DNA of 64,000 nt from Bacillota bacterium (GTDB lineage: Bacteria; Bacillota; Clostridia; Oscillospirales; Oscillospiraceae). Location of the stretch: positions 1 to 64,000 of the forward strand of contig JAEXCS010000013.1 in assembly GCA_023402075.1 (NCBI GenBank), given 5' to 3'. Positions within the stretch are counted from its first letter, which is position 1. Every line of letters begins with the position of its first letter. Under the pieces are notes generated by a model. That model made no database searches, was not told the DNA's origin, and worked only from the letters and a program-made list of their open reading frames with translations. Position numbers and translations under genes: made by a program. Shown here one piece after another: positions 16,790 to 25,389 of the stretch.

Positions 16790-17608
16790 TTATAAACCGT
16801 CATTTGGGGACGTACCGGCGCCGCCGTTCCTGTCCACAGAGGAATTGCTGAGCATTCCGCTGGTTGCCTCTGCCCAGCTGTATTGCGTCATATACTCTCC
16901 TCGGTATAAATCTTTGCGGGGCGCATTGCGATCTCTCCACTGGTAATAGTCGCAATCTACCAGCTCAGTTTTGATCGCCAGTTTTCCGCGCTGCTTGTCA
17001 AGGATATCCTCACAGCCCACCCGGCGCAGAGTGTCCTGCAAATCCTTCCGCAGATTCTGAAAATACGAGGGGTGTATCTCATCCTCCCAGAGAATGGACA
17101 TGATCTCGTCTATGCTGCAACTGGCCCCGCAGCGGTCCACCAGATAAGCCAATAGTTCCCGGGTGCGCTTGTACTTGAAATTCAGCCGCTGCCCGTCCAC
17201 GGATACCTCAAAATTGCCGAAGCAGTGAAAGACGGCCCGCTTTTTCTGAGGAATTGGATATCGCAGGTGCTGCAACTGTTTGCGCATCTCCTGCGGGTCT
17301 ATCGGTTTTAGCAGATAACCGCTGGCATTGAGCTGATAGGCGTCAAACGCGTGCTCTGCATAGGCGGTAATATAGATGATGTTAAGTTTGGGCAGAAGAA
17401 TTTGCAGCCTTTTCCCAAGAGAAATTCCATCCATTCCCCGCATCTGGATATCCAAAAATGCAATATTCACTGAGTTTTCCTCGGCAAAGGCCAGTGCCTC
17501 CGAGGGGCGGCGAAAGCCATAGACTTCTGCATTAGGCAGCACGTCAAGGATACACCCCTCCAGCCGCTCCAGCATGATTGCTTCGTCATCCACAGCAAGA
17601 ATTCTCAC
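16790..17608 (-). CDS. Response regulator with SARP-like winged-helix output
   Basis: 272 residues from the GTG at 17608, which is preceded by GGAGGTGG; an in-frame ATG at 17623 overlaps that ribosome-binding site and is less likely. The receiver domain (~1-115) has the acidic pair DDE and the phospho-acceptor Asp53 (AFLDIQMRG), Thr/Ala switch (YITAYA) and Lys (LLKPID). The C-terminal part begins FHCFGNFEVSVDGQRLNFK and reads like the winged helix of SARP regulators, with SIDEIMSILWEDE. It starts 18 nt after the kinase gene. It probably controls the YjiH or peptide-use genes nearby. Confidence 0.85.
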   Translation of the reverse strand: MRILAVDDEAIMLERLEGCILDVLPNAEVYGFRRPSEALAFAEENSVNIAFLDIQMRGMDGISLGKRLQILLPKLNIIYITAYAEHAFDAYQLNASGYLLKPIDPQEMRKQLQHLRYPIPQKKRAVFHCFGNFEVSVDGQRLNFKYKRTRELLAYLVDRCGASCSIDEIMSILWEDEIHPSYFQNLRKDLQDTLRRVGCEDILDKQRGKLAIKTELVDCDYYQWRDRNAPRKDLYRGEYMTQYSWAEATSGMLSNSSVDRNGGAGTSPNDGL

Positions 17609-17626
17609 AGAATCCACCTCCATACG

Positions 17627-19213
17627 TCACGCATCCTTCGGAATGCAGATGGTTACGACGGTGCCTTCGTTTGCGCGGCTCTCAATAGTTAAGCTGCCGC
17701 CGCACATGAATAGTAGCCGTCGGCGCACATTTTCAATACCAATATGGATGCGGCCGTCCTCCGGCATGGATGTTTCATCAAATCCAACACCGTCATCCTC
17801 AATTTGAACCTGCCAAACGCTTTCCAGCTCTCTGCTTCGGATGATTACGGTGCCGCCTTCCTCCTTATGCCCCAGCCCGTGCTTCACGGCGTTTTCCACG
17901 ATCGGCTGCACGGCTAGGGGCGGCAGGTAGAAATTCTCACACGCCACATCGTATACCAACTTCAAATCTTCTCCAAAGCGCATTTTTTCAAGCCACAAGT
18001 AGGTTTTTATGTGCTGTAATTCCTGGCCAAATGTGGCAAGCTTCGTGTTTTCCACCGATTCCAAATTCGCTCGCAGATATCGGGCGAAGGTATCGATGGA
18101 AATTGCGGCCTGCTTGGAATCTTTACGACAAAGCTGCCCAATCGTTCCAAGGGCGTTAAATAGGAAGTGGGGCTGGATTTGGGACAGGATAATTCTGGCC
18201 CGCCCATCTGCCAGCTCGGCCTCTTTGATCGCCAAGGCTGCCTGGCTCAGGGCAAGCTCCCGCTCTGCCTGTGCTTCTCGGGCGGCTGCTCGCTCTCGCT
18301 GGATGAGGGCACCGATTCCCGCGGCGCTTAAAAGGATTACGCAGGTGGTAATCAGATAAAATGTGCTGTTTTCGCGCAGAACATCCGGAAGGGAACGGGT
18401 AAAGACATAGGTGGTAAGCCACTTCCTTTGAAGGGAGGACAGCGTTCCGTCCAGCTGCATTTCCCGGATCACCCCGTCAAGCTCTGCCGCCAGCTCCTTT
18501 TCACCCTCCCGGACACCCAAGCCCAAGCCGCTGTCCATCATTGCAAAAACTTGAAGCAGATCCGTGTATCCCTCCTGCTGAATCAGCATTTTGGCTACGG
18601 ATGCGCGCATAACAGCGTAGTCAATTTCTCCTGCCTCCAGTGCTTCCAGCTCCTGAGAATAAGTATCATAGTAAATCGCATGTTCCTCAATGCCATAGAT
18701 ATCGACCTCGGTCTTGCCGTTGATGGTGGCAAGACGCCCCTGTTTCAGGTCATTCACTCCGCTGATCGGTGCTTTGCCATAAACAACGAAGGAATCATCG
18801 GCCACGATGGAGGTGATCATCAGCCCATCATTTCGATTGGAGATGCTCTCCAGCCCCATAACGATATCCGCGTCCCCGCTTTTCACCGCTTCGGTGGCTT
18901 TTGTCCAGGTCATCAGGTGAAGCTCAACATTTACGCCAAGCCGATTGGCCACCTCGTGGATGCATTCGATGTCGTAGCCTGTATAGGAGCCGTTGGCCGC
19001 AACAGAAGAGTACGGCGCAAAATCAATGTCTCCCACTATGCGCAATGTCTTCTCATAGAAATTATCCGCTGCGATCTTTATTTCTGGAACACCGGCAAAC
19101 CAGCCGCCTTGGACAATCGCATTGCCGATCTGCGCTGCCAACAGAATCACAATCAAAATACTTAGCAGATAGAGCTGCCAAAAGTGCCTTTTTGAGAAAG
19201 CCGAGCTATGCAT
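17627..19213 (-). CDS. Sensor histidine kinase with extracellular solute-binding domain
   Basis: 528 residues. Membrane helix 1 is ~12-34. Residues ~45-275 form a type-3 solute-binding domain of the kind used for amino acids (DFAPYSSVAANGSYTGYDIE, DADIVMGLESIS). Membrane helix 2 is ~284-304, then a coiled coil (~306-340), then a LytS-type kinase domain with His349 in QPHFLFNAL and an ATPase domain (PIVENAVKHGLG, DDGVGF). It should sense an amino acid or related solute outside the cell and phosphorylate the regulator at 17608. Kinases of this class usually pair with LytTR regulators; here the partner is SARP-like. Confidence 0.9.
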   Translation of the reverse strand: MHSSAFSKRHFWQLYLLSILIVILLAAQIGNAIVQGGWFAGVPEIKIAADNFYEKTLRIVGDIDFAPYSSVAANGSYTGYDIECIHEVANRLGVNVELHLMTWTKATEAVKSGDADIVMGLESISNRNDGLMITSIVADDSFVVYGKAPISGVNDLKQGRLATINGKTEVDIYGIEEHAIYYDTYSQELEALEAGEIDYAVMRASVAKMLIQQEGYTDLLQVFAMMDSGLGLGVREGEKELAAELDGVIREMQLDGTLSSLQRKWLTTYVFTRSLPDVLRENSTFYLITTCVILLSAAGIGALIQRERAAAREAQAERELALSQAALAIKEAELADGRARIILSQIQPHFLFNALGTIGQLCRKDSKQAAISIDTFARYLRANLESVENTKLATFGQELQHIKTYLWLEKMRFGEDLKLVYDVACENFYLPPLAVQPIVENAVKHGLGHKEEGGTVIIRSRELESVWQVQIEDDGVGFDETSMPEDGRIHIGIENVRRRLLFMCGGSLTIESRANEGTVVTICIPKDA

Positions 19214-19740
19214 ATAGGGTCACCGTCCTCTATTTTTACGCTGTTGCACACGGTTTCGGTTTTCATGGGGCGGATAACGGAAAATTTCCCTCATTGCGCA
19301 GTGACGAGAGGCTTGCTGCAAATTGCCTGAGAGCTGGGAGCGCGATGGTACATGGCGGAAAGGATACAGTCCGGCTCTTTCCAGCGGCGGTTCGCCATTT
19401 GATTTTGTAACTCAAAATATTACTATTTATGTTATACTTTTTGATGACGTATTGCAAGCACTGATCGGGCTTATTAGTTTGTTTATAAAGTACAAGTTAA
19501 GAAATCCCAAGTCCATTCAGGTTTTCGTGAAAATAAGATTATACAAGCGCAACAGGCGGCCTTCGGGAACATGTTCCCGAAGACCGCCATAATTGTGTGA
19601 TGACAATATTACTATGACACAGGAGCTGCTGGTTGAACAGGCAAAAACAGTCCATGCTGACAACTCAATTGTGCAAGCTGAGTTGAAGCGGGCGATATGC
19701 CGCAAGAAAAGTGGAACGCATCATGTTCAAATCGCTGGCA
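19214..19740. other. Intergenic region between sensor kinase and peptidase T
   Basis: No convincing gene. A 66-codon plus-strand frame at 19593 has no ribosome-binding site and overlaps the end of pepT, so it is not called. The interval holds the leader of the kinase operon on the minus strand, AT-rich from 19410 to 19550, and the hairpin at 19555-19588. Confidence 0.5.
19555..19588. terminator. Long hairpin downstream of the peptidase T gene
   Basis: GGCGG-C-CTTCGGGAAC, a 2 nt loop AT, and GTTCCCGAAG-A-CCGCC give 15 pairs with one mismatch. It lies ~150 nt past the pepT stop on the minus strand. There is no clear T run, so it may be a transcript-stabilising or weak terminating hairpin. Confidence 0.5.
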
Positions 19741-20955
19741 TCAGCAGAACTTTCCAACCAAGCAAATCAGAACATCTACCATCGTCTCCATAGACTCCAC
19801 GGAAATAAACTCAAACTTCCCATGAAAGTTTTCGCCGCCCGTGGAGATATTGGGGCAGGGAAGCCCACAGTATGATAACCGTGCACCATCGGTACCGCCC
19901 CGGATGGGAGACACACGGGGAACCACGCCGCAGTCGGCAAAGGAAGATTTTACAAAATTCACCAGCTCCATATGTCCGGAAATCTTATCCAGCATATTAT
20001 AGTAGCTGTCTGTGATCGTCATAAGAACGGTATCCCGTCCATACTTGTCATTTAAATATTGAGCGATCTTTTCAAGACGCTTTTTTTTATCGTTGAATTT
20101 CTGCATGCTGTGATCCCGGATGATATAGTGCATCTGGGTTTTGCTGACATCGCCATGAATGGACGCGAGGTGAAAGAATCCCTCATAGCCCTCGGTATAC
20201 TCGGGCCTTTCACCACAAGGGAGCAGCGCATGAAGCTCCATAGCGATCTGGGTGGAGTTCTTCATTTTGTTTTTGGCGGAGCCGAGATGGATATTCATAC
20301 CGTTAATTGTAATATCCGCGTCTGCGGCGTTGAAGTTTTCAAATTCAATACTGCCCAATGGGCCGCCGTCCACCGTATAGGCAAATTCCGCGCCGAATTG
20401 CTCTACATCAAAGTATCGGGTTCCTTGGCCCACCTCTTCGTCGGGCGTAAAGGCCAGACGAATCTCCCCGTGGGGCAGTTCCGGGTGCATCAGCAGGTAT
20501 TGCGCAGCGGTGACAATTTCCGCAATCCCCGCCTTATCGTCCGCCCCCAGTAGGGTGGAACCGTACGTAACGATTAGGTGGCAGCCTATATAATATTTCA
20601 ATTGTGGAAACATTTCTTCCGACAATACAATCTGCCCGTTTTTATCCAGCGGAATGTTGCCGCCCTGATACTCCACGATGCGCGGGCGGATGTCGGAACC
20701 CCGCATTTCGCTGCTGGTGTCTATGTGGGCCAACAGACCCAAAACTGGCACGCCGGCCCGGTTGGCCGGCAGCGTGGCAGTCACATAACCGTAAGCGTCC
20801 AGCTTTACGCTTGAAAGGCCAATTTCTTCCAGCTCCCTTGCAAGCGCCTGTGCAAATTCCAGCTGGGAAGGTGTGGAAGGATAGCTTTCACTGTGCATAC
20901 TGGAAGTGGTGTCTTTGGAAATGTACTTTAAAAATCTATCTAACACGACTGACAT
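19741..20955 (-). CDS. pepT: Peptidase T (tripeptide aminopeptidase), copy 1
   Basis: 404 residues, an M20-family zinc peptidase that removes the N-terminal residue of tripeptides in the cytosol. Metal and catalytic motifs are in place: LAHIDTS, GADDKAGIAEI, TPDEEVGQGT, YTVDGGPLGSIE and the C-terminal GGENFHGKFE histidine. The dimerisation lid with NIHLGSAKNKMKN sits in the middle. GAGGAG precedes the ATG. It follows a second pepT-like gene by 15 nt, as the last gene of a minus-strand peptide operon. Confidence 0.93.
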   Translation of the reverse strand: MSVVLDRFLKYISKDTTSSMHSESYPSTPSQLEFAQALARELEEIGLSSVKLDAYGYVTATLPANRAGVPVLGLLAHIDTSSEMRGSDIRPRIVEYQGGNIPLDKNGQIVLSEEMFPQLKYYIGCHLIVTYGSTLLGADDKAGIAEIVTAAQYLLMHPELPHGEIRLAFTPDEEVGQGTRYFDVEQFGAEFAYTVDGGPLGSIEFENFNAADADITINGMNIHLGSAKNKMKNSTQIAMELHALLPCGERPEYTEGYEGFFHLASIHGDVSKTQMHYIIRDHSMQKFNDKKKRLEKIAQYLNDKYGRDTVLMTITDSYYNMLDKISGHMELVNFVKSSFADCGVVPRVSPIRGGTDGARLSYCGLPCPNISTGGENFHGKFEFISVESMETMVDVLICLVGKFC

Positions 20956-20970
20956 GGATTTGTCTCCTCG

Positions 20971-22194
20971 TTATTGTTCTTCGGTATAAATTGCAATCAA
21001 CTCCTGAAGCATCCGAACCACCTGATCCATTCCCTCTATGGTGATATGCTCATACGGGCCGTGGAAGGCTTGCCCCCCGGTTCCCAGATTGGGGCAGGGA
21101 AGCCCCATAAAGCTGAGACTCGCACCATCGGTTCCACCTCGTGTCACCCTGATTTTCGGCTGAATTCCGGCGCGGCCCGCGGCCCTCTGCGCATTTTCGA
21201 TGATATGGAAGCAAGGCTCTATCTTTTCTTTCATATTGTAATAAACGTCGTTAATTGCAATGGAAACTGTGTGTTCCCCATACGTTTCATTCATCTGCTT
21301 TACGATTTGACAGAGCAATTCCTTACGCTTACAAAACAGTTCGGTGCTGTGCTCGCGGACGTTATAAATTAACTGCGCATATTCCACGCTGCCGTGAAAG
21401 TGCAGCAAATGGAAAAACCCCTGGCGGCCCTCGGTCTTGGATGGAATCTCATCAGGCGGCAGCAGATTATTGATTTCAATGCCAATCAGCTGGGCGTTGA
21501 TCATCACGCCTTTCGCCCTGCCGGTATGCATGTTTTTTCCGTTGATGCTGATTACCACGCTGGCGGCATTGAAATTTTCATAGACGATTTCGCCCTCTTC
21601 CCAACCATCCAGTGTATAGGCATATTTTGCCCCGAACTCATCCAGATTAAATCTGGAAATTCCCGTGCCAACCTCCTCATCCGGGGTAAAGGCAACGCAG
21701 ATTTTTCCGTGCGGACGTTTATCCTGAATCACTGTCTCCAGCGCTGTGAGAATTTCAGCGATGCCCGCCTTATCATCAGCGCCCAGCAGAGAGGTTCCGT
21801 CTGTGGTAATCAGGGTGCGGCCCTTCAGCGTCTTCAGACGCGGAAAGTCCAAAATGCGCAGCACACGTCCGGACGTACCCAGTATCACATCCTCCCCGTT
21901 ATAATTCTCAAGAATCTGCGGGTGGACATACCGCCCGTTAAACTCAGGGGAAGTGTCCATATGCGCAATGAAGCCGATTGGCGTGACGTGCTCATAGCCG
22001 GGCGTTGCTTCAAGGCTTCCGTAGACAAAGCAATCGTTGTTGATTCGCGCGTTGTCAACGCCCATGAGCTTAAGCTCATAAGTCAGTTGATGTGCCAGGT
22101 CGAACTGACGGAATGAGGTAGGCATCGTGTCGTTCTCCGGATCACTTGTCGTCCAGAAATTCACATAGTTTAAGAGCCGCTCATATGCCCGCAT
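20971..22194 (-). CDS. Peptidase T-like M20 peptidase, copy 2
   Basis: 407 residues from the ATG at 22194 (MRAYERLLNYV), preceded by AAAGAGGG; a longer frame to 22245 lacks a ribosome-binding site. Motifs IAHMDTSPE, LLGADDKAGIAEIL, FTPDEEVGTGI and GTGGQAFHGPYE carry the metal ligands. It is clearly diverged from its downstream neighbour: the YTVDGG turn here reads YTLDGWEEGE, near the metal site, so its substrate range may differ. The pair is a tandem duplication in one operon. Confidence 0.9.
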   Translation of the reverse strand: MRAYERLLNYVNFWTTSDPENDTMPTSFRQFDLAHQLTYELKLMGVDNARINNDCFVYGSLEATPGYEHVTPIGFIAHMDTSPEFNGRYVHPQILENYNGEDVILGTSGRVLRILDFPRLKTLKGRTLITTDGTSLLGADDKAGIAEILTALETVIQDKRPHGKICVAFTPDEEVGTGISRFNLDEFGAKYAYTLDGWEEGEIVYENFNAASVVISINGKNMHTGRAKGVMINAQLIGIEINNLLPPDEIPSKTEGRQGFFHLLHFHGSVEYAQLIYNVREHSTELFCKRKELLCQIVKQMNETYGEHTVSIAINDVYYNMKEKIEPCFHIIENAQRAAGRAGIQPKIRVTRGGTDGASLSFMGLPCPNLGTGGQAFHGPYEHITIEGMDQVVRMLQELIAIYTEEQ

Positions 22195-22284
22195 TCTTTT
22201 GCCCTCTTTCGAAAATATAAGGGTTTCAATCTCAACGCAATCCACAAAGCAGGCGGGGACAAAGTTTGCCGCCCTGCGCGAAGA

Positions 22285-22314
22285 CTGAGGCTGCCGCTTG
22301 CGCGGCAGCCTCAG
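22285..22314. terminator. Hairpin between M18 aminopeptidase and peptidase T-like gene
   Basis: CTGAGGCTGCCGC (22285-22297), loop TTGC, and its exact complement (22302-22314). No T run follows on the minus strand, so it is more likely an intra-operon stability or attenuation element than a full stop. Confidence 0.55.
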
Positions 22315-22339
22315 ACCGGACTTCTATAAGACGAAAGCT

Positions 22340-23650
22340 TTATTCCTGAATCAACAGTCGCCGGTCCGTCACCACCACGCTGACACTATAAAACTTCTCG
22401 CAGATCCGAATGAAGTCTAAATAGTCCTGTATGCCTGCTGTCTCATAGGGCGAGTGCATAGCAAGCTGGGGCAGCCCAATGTCCACGGTATTGACGGCAA
22501 CCTGATTGCCGGAGAGGTTTCCCAGCGTGGAACCGCCCGGCATATCGGAGCGGTTGTGGAAATGCTGCGGCACCGCCCCTGCCCGGTCACAGATACAGCG
22601 GAACAGCGCGTCTGACACGGCATCGGTGGTGTATTTCTGGTTAGCGCTATGTTTGATTACCACGCCGCCATTCAGATAGGGCCGGTTGGTGGGGTCGCAC
22701 TTGTCGGCATAGTTGGGGTGCATGGCATGTGCGTTATCCGCAGAGACCATAAAACTACACGCAATGCTGGTGAGATACTCCTCCTCACTGCGGCCTGCAC
22801 TGCCGTTGATCCTGTGCAGTGTATCCCGCAGGAAAGTGGACGCCGCGCCCTGCTTGGTTCCGCTGCCCACCTCCTCGTTGTCAAGCATGCAAAACACCGG
22901 AACGCTTGCAGCGGCACTGCCATGCAAAAAGCCTTGCAGAGAACCATAAGCACACTCAATATCGTCCAGCCGGGGGGCGGAGAGGAAACGTTCGCCGTCT
23001 CCCCACACGCAGCCTTGCATCCGATTGTAAAGGAATAGGTCGCTGCCGCGGATACTATCCGCTTCCGCACCAGCTTCCCGCGCCACCATGGAGAGGAAGC
23101 TTCCTTCCTCCGCAGATTCGTCTCCCCAAAGGGGCAACAGATCCTTTTGAACGTTATAGGCGTAACCGTCGTTGACCTCGCGGTTCATATGGATGGCCAG
23201 ACTGGGGATCAGCAGCAGATCCCGGTCTATCCGCACCAGCCGGGACTCCAGACCGTTCGAAGTCTCTACCATCAAACGGCCCGCCACAGAGAGCGGACGA
23301 TCGAACCAAGGCGCGCAAAGCATCCCGCCGTATTTTTCAACATTCAGTTTTGTATACCGGCTCTCCACCCGCATCTCAGGGGACTCCTTAATTTTGAAGC
23401 AGGGAGAGTCGCCGTGGCTGGCCACGATTTGAAATCCTGAATATTTCCGCGTGGGAACCCGGAATGCGATAAGCGCAGATTGGTTGCGGACGACAAAGAA
23501 TCGTCCACCCTCATCAAGGCTCCAGTTCTGGCTCTCTTCCAACTCGGTATATCCCGCTGTCAGCAGTTGACCGCGTATGTTTTCCACGGCCTGAAAAGCC
23601 GTGGGGCTTTGTTCAATAAAAGACAATAAATCCTTGATCTGATCTGACAT
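22340..23650 (-). CDS. M18-family aminopeptidase
   Basis: 436 residues from MSDQIKDLLSF, which has AAGGAG 6 nt upstream; an in-frame ATG 7 codons earlier lies inside the end of the permease gene and is less likely. Cobalt/zinc-binding motifs of M18 are seen: VASHGDSPCFKIK, LDNEEVGSGTKQGA and a C-terminal LAMHSPYETAG. It removes N-terminal residues, often acidic or hydrophobic, from peptides in the cytosol. It begins 10 nt after the permease stop, so the two are co-transcribed. A second M18 gene lies at 46028. Confidence 0.92.
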   Translation of the reverse strand: MSDQIKDLLSFIEQSPTAFQAVENIRGQLLTAGYTELEESQNWSLDEGGRFFVVRNQSALIAFRVPTRKYSGFQIVASHGDSPCFKIKESPEMRVESRYTKLNVEKYGGMLCAPWFDRPLSVAGRLMVETSNGLESRLVRIDRDLLLIPSLAIHMNREVNDGYAYNVQKDLLPLWGDESAEEGSFLSMVAREAGAEADSIRGSDLFLYNRMQGCVWGDGERFLSAPRLDDIECAYGSLQGFLHGSAAASVPVFCMLDNEEVGSGTKQGAASTFLRDTLHRINGSAGRSEEEYLTSIACSFMVSADNAHAMHPNYADKCDPTNRPYLNGGVVIKHSANQKYTTDAVSDALFRCICDRAGAVPQHFHNRSDMPGGSTLGNLSGNQVAVNTVDIGLPQLAMHSPYETAGIQDYLDFIRICEKFYSVSVVVTDRRLLIQE

Positions 23651-23660
23651 ATGAAACTCC

Positions 23661-25055
23661 TTATTTACCAATAATGTTTTCTTTACTGGAGTTTTCAGCC
23701 TTTAAATGCTCCCGCTTCGCAAGATACGGCATGATAAAGCCCAGTCCAATGAGAATGAAAGGAGTGATGATGTTCAGCATCAGACGGAACGGGTCGTCGG
23801 AGTAGATACCGCTTAAACACGCATAAGCTGTCAGGGCAAAACACCAGCCGCCCAGAAACATTCCCGCTCCCCGGCTTTTCACGAAACGATAGGTCGCAGG
23901 GAAACGATCGCCCGCTTTCTTCAATGCAATATAAGCGGCAAACACCCACAAATAACGCAGCGGCATACACACGGAGTTCAGCTTGACCAACCACTTGACT
24001 AACACGTCCACATTGCTGATGCCAAATGCGGGCACAACAATTATAACAGAAACGATTACAAATACAAGCTTCAGGCCGTTGGAATAGGCGCCGTATTTGT
24101 TCTGTTTAAGTAAAGCAGAGGGGATATACTGCGTATCGACGTTATTCAGCATGATGCGCAAAGGCGCGTCCACAGAGAGGATAATGACCGAGACCTGTGT
24201 GATAATGTTGCAGATTGCATAGAGAATCAGAAACAGGTCGCCCAGTCCGTAATGTACGCCCAGCTGCTGGAAGGCATAGTAAGCGCCGTTGGTCATTAAG
24301 TCACCCGGAATATGATTGGAATCAAACATCATACCCAGTGCGATCGTACCAAGTACTGCGCACAGAACCACCATGCCGGTCAGGGCAATCATGCCTTTGG
24401 AGAAGTCCCGGGACGGATCTTTCATCTTATTGACATAGGGAGACATTTTTTCACAGCCGCCCACAGCGTAAACCAGAATGGAGATGTTCAAAAAGAAAGT
24501 CGCATTAAAATTCGGGGTAAACGTAGAGGGCGTCCAGTCAATGGAAAGAACCTCCGCATTTGTCAGCGCGGGAGCTGCAATCATCAGCAGGATAAAAAGA
24601 AGCGACATGGCAAACATGGCGGTTCCGGCCAGTGTGGAAAGGCGGCGCAACATACGGATGCCGCGGCTGGCCAGCAGCAGCGCCACAACAAAAATTACCA
24701 GACGAATCAGCTGCATGGTCATGGTGCTCATTTGGCTGACACGGTTATCCCGAAAAATTGCCCAACTGCATGCAATGATGACGCTGCCGGGTTTTTCCGA
24801 AATGTAAGGCATATGGACGACCCAATAGGTCCAGCCCGCAAAATAGGCCATTTTGGGACCAATTGTCTGGTTGATCCAAGAACTGACGCCGCCGCCTTCA
24901 TTCTTGAATGTGGAACCAAGTTCGCCCACCATCAGAGCGTATGGAATAAAGTAAATTGCAAAGATCAGAAGCCAAGCCGCAATTGCTTTCAGTCCGCCGT
25001 ACTCTGAAAAGCCGTTGATAATGTTACCGAATCCCCAGACAGTACTGAAGGCCAT
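23661..25055 (-). CDS. APC-family amino acid permease (YjeM-like), probable N-terminal frameshift
   Basis: 464 residues from the first in-frame ATG, with about twelve membrane helices and phrases GGGVSSWINQTIG and VGGCEKMSPYV typical of YjeM/glutamate-GABA type APC carriers. The conserved first helix does not begin at this ATG: the frame continues upstream as ESSSQILWYGLAV and has no ATG, GTG or TTG before its stop. An ATG at 25116 in the neighbouring frame reads MEILYEK and would join this frame if one A were absent from the AAAA run near 25100. So either a slipped base (real or sequencing) disrupts the start, or a non-standard start is used. First gene of the peptide operon. Confidence 0.8.
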   Translation of the reverse strand: MAFSTVWGFGNIINGFSEYGGLKAIAAWLLIFAIYFIPYALMVGELGSTFKNEGGGVSSWINQTIGPKMAYFAGWTYWVVHMPYISEKPGSVIIACSWAIFRDNRVSQMSTMTMQLIRLVIFVVALLLASRGIRMLRRLSTLAGTAMFAMSLLFILLMIAAPALTNAEVLSIDWTPSTFTPNFNATFFLNISILVYAVGGCEKMSPYVNKMKDPSRDFSKGMIALTGMVVLCAVLGTIALGMMFDSNHIPGDLMTNGAYYAFQQLGVHYGLGDLFLILYAICNIITQVSVIILSVDAPLRIMLNNVDTQYIPSALLKQNKYGAYSNGLKLVFVIVSVIIVVPAFGISNVDVLVKWLVKLNSVCMPLRYLWVFAAYIALKKAGDRFPATYRFVKSRGAGMFLGGWCFALTAYACLSGIYSDDPFRLMLNIITPFILIGLGFIMPYLAKREHLKAENSSKENIIGK

Positions 25056-25145
25056 TACAGCCAGACCGTACCAAAGAATTTGGCTGCTGCTTTCTCTTTT
25101 CGTACAAAATCTCCATTTCTTTCAATTTTATTACTTGATTTTTTG

Positions 25146-25160
25146 GTAAAATTATTTTAC
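25146..25160. promoter_or_regulatory. Candidate LysR-type regulator box
   Basis: GTAAAAT-T-ATTTTAC is a perfect 15 nt palindrome of the T-N11-A form (T25147, A25159) expected for LysR-family binding. It lies between the LysR gene and the permease operon and covers the predicted -10 of the latter. Confidence 0.6.
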
Positions 25161-25182
25161 ATTAATTAAATATTATTCGCAA
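25154..25182 (-). promoter_or_regulatory. Predicted promoter of the permease-peptidase operon
   Basis: On the minus strand TTGCGA (25182-25177), 17 nt, TAAAAT (25159-25154). The -10 sits in the palindrome at 25146-25160, so a bound regulator would compete with or reposition RNA polymerase. The start site would be near 25147, ~30 nt before the upstream ATG at 25116. Confidence 0.6.
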
Positions 25183-25389
25183 ATACATATACTCGTATAG
25201 CACTTATAATATATATCTTATAATGTAAGCAGCCAACTTCGAAATTTTCAACAACTGGACCATTGCCATGCTGCAATCTTATAAATCTCACTGTTCGCGG
25301 CGCAAAGGCGCCGATTTGTGTGCGCTGCAAATTTAGGCAGTTCATGTGCTGATTGCGAAAAACATCTTAAACAAAGGAGAAAACCGGAC

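Noticed and set aside
19593..19793. 66-codon plus-strand frame
   Set aside because: No ribosome-binding site, overlaps the end of pepT and matches nothing; not called.
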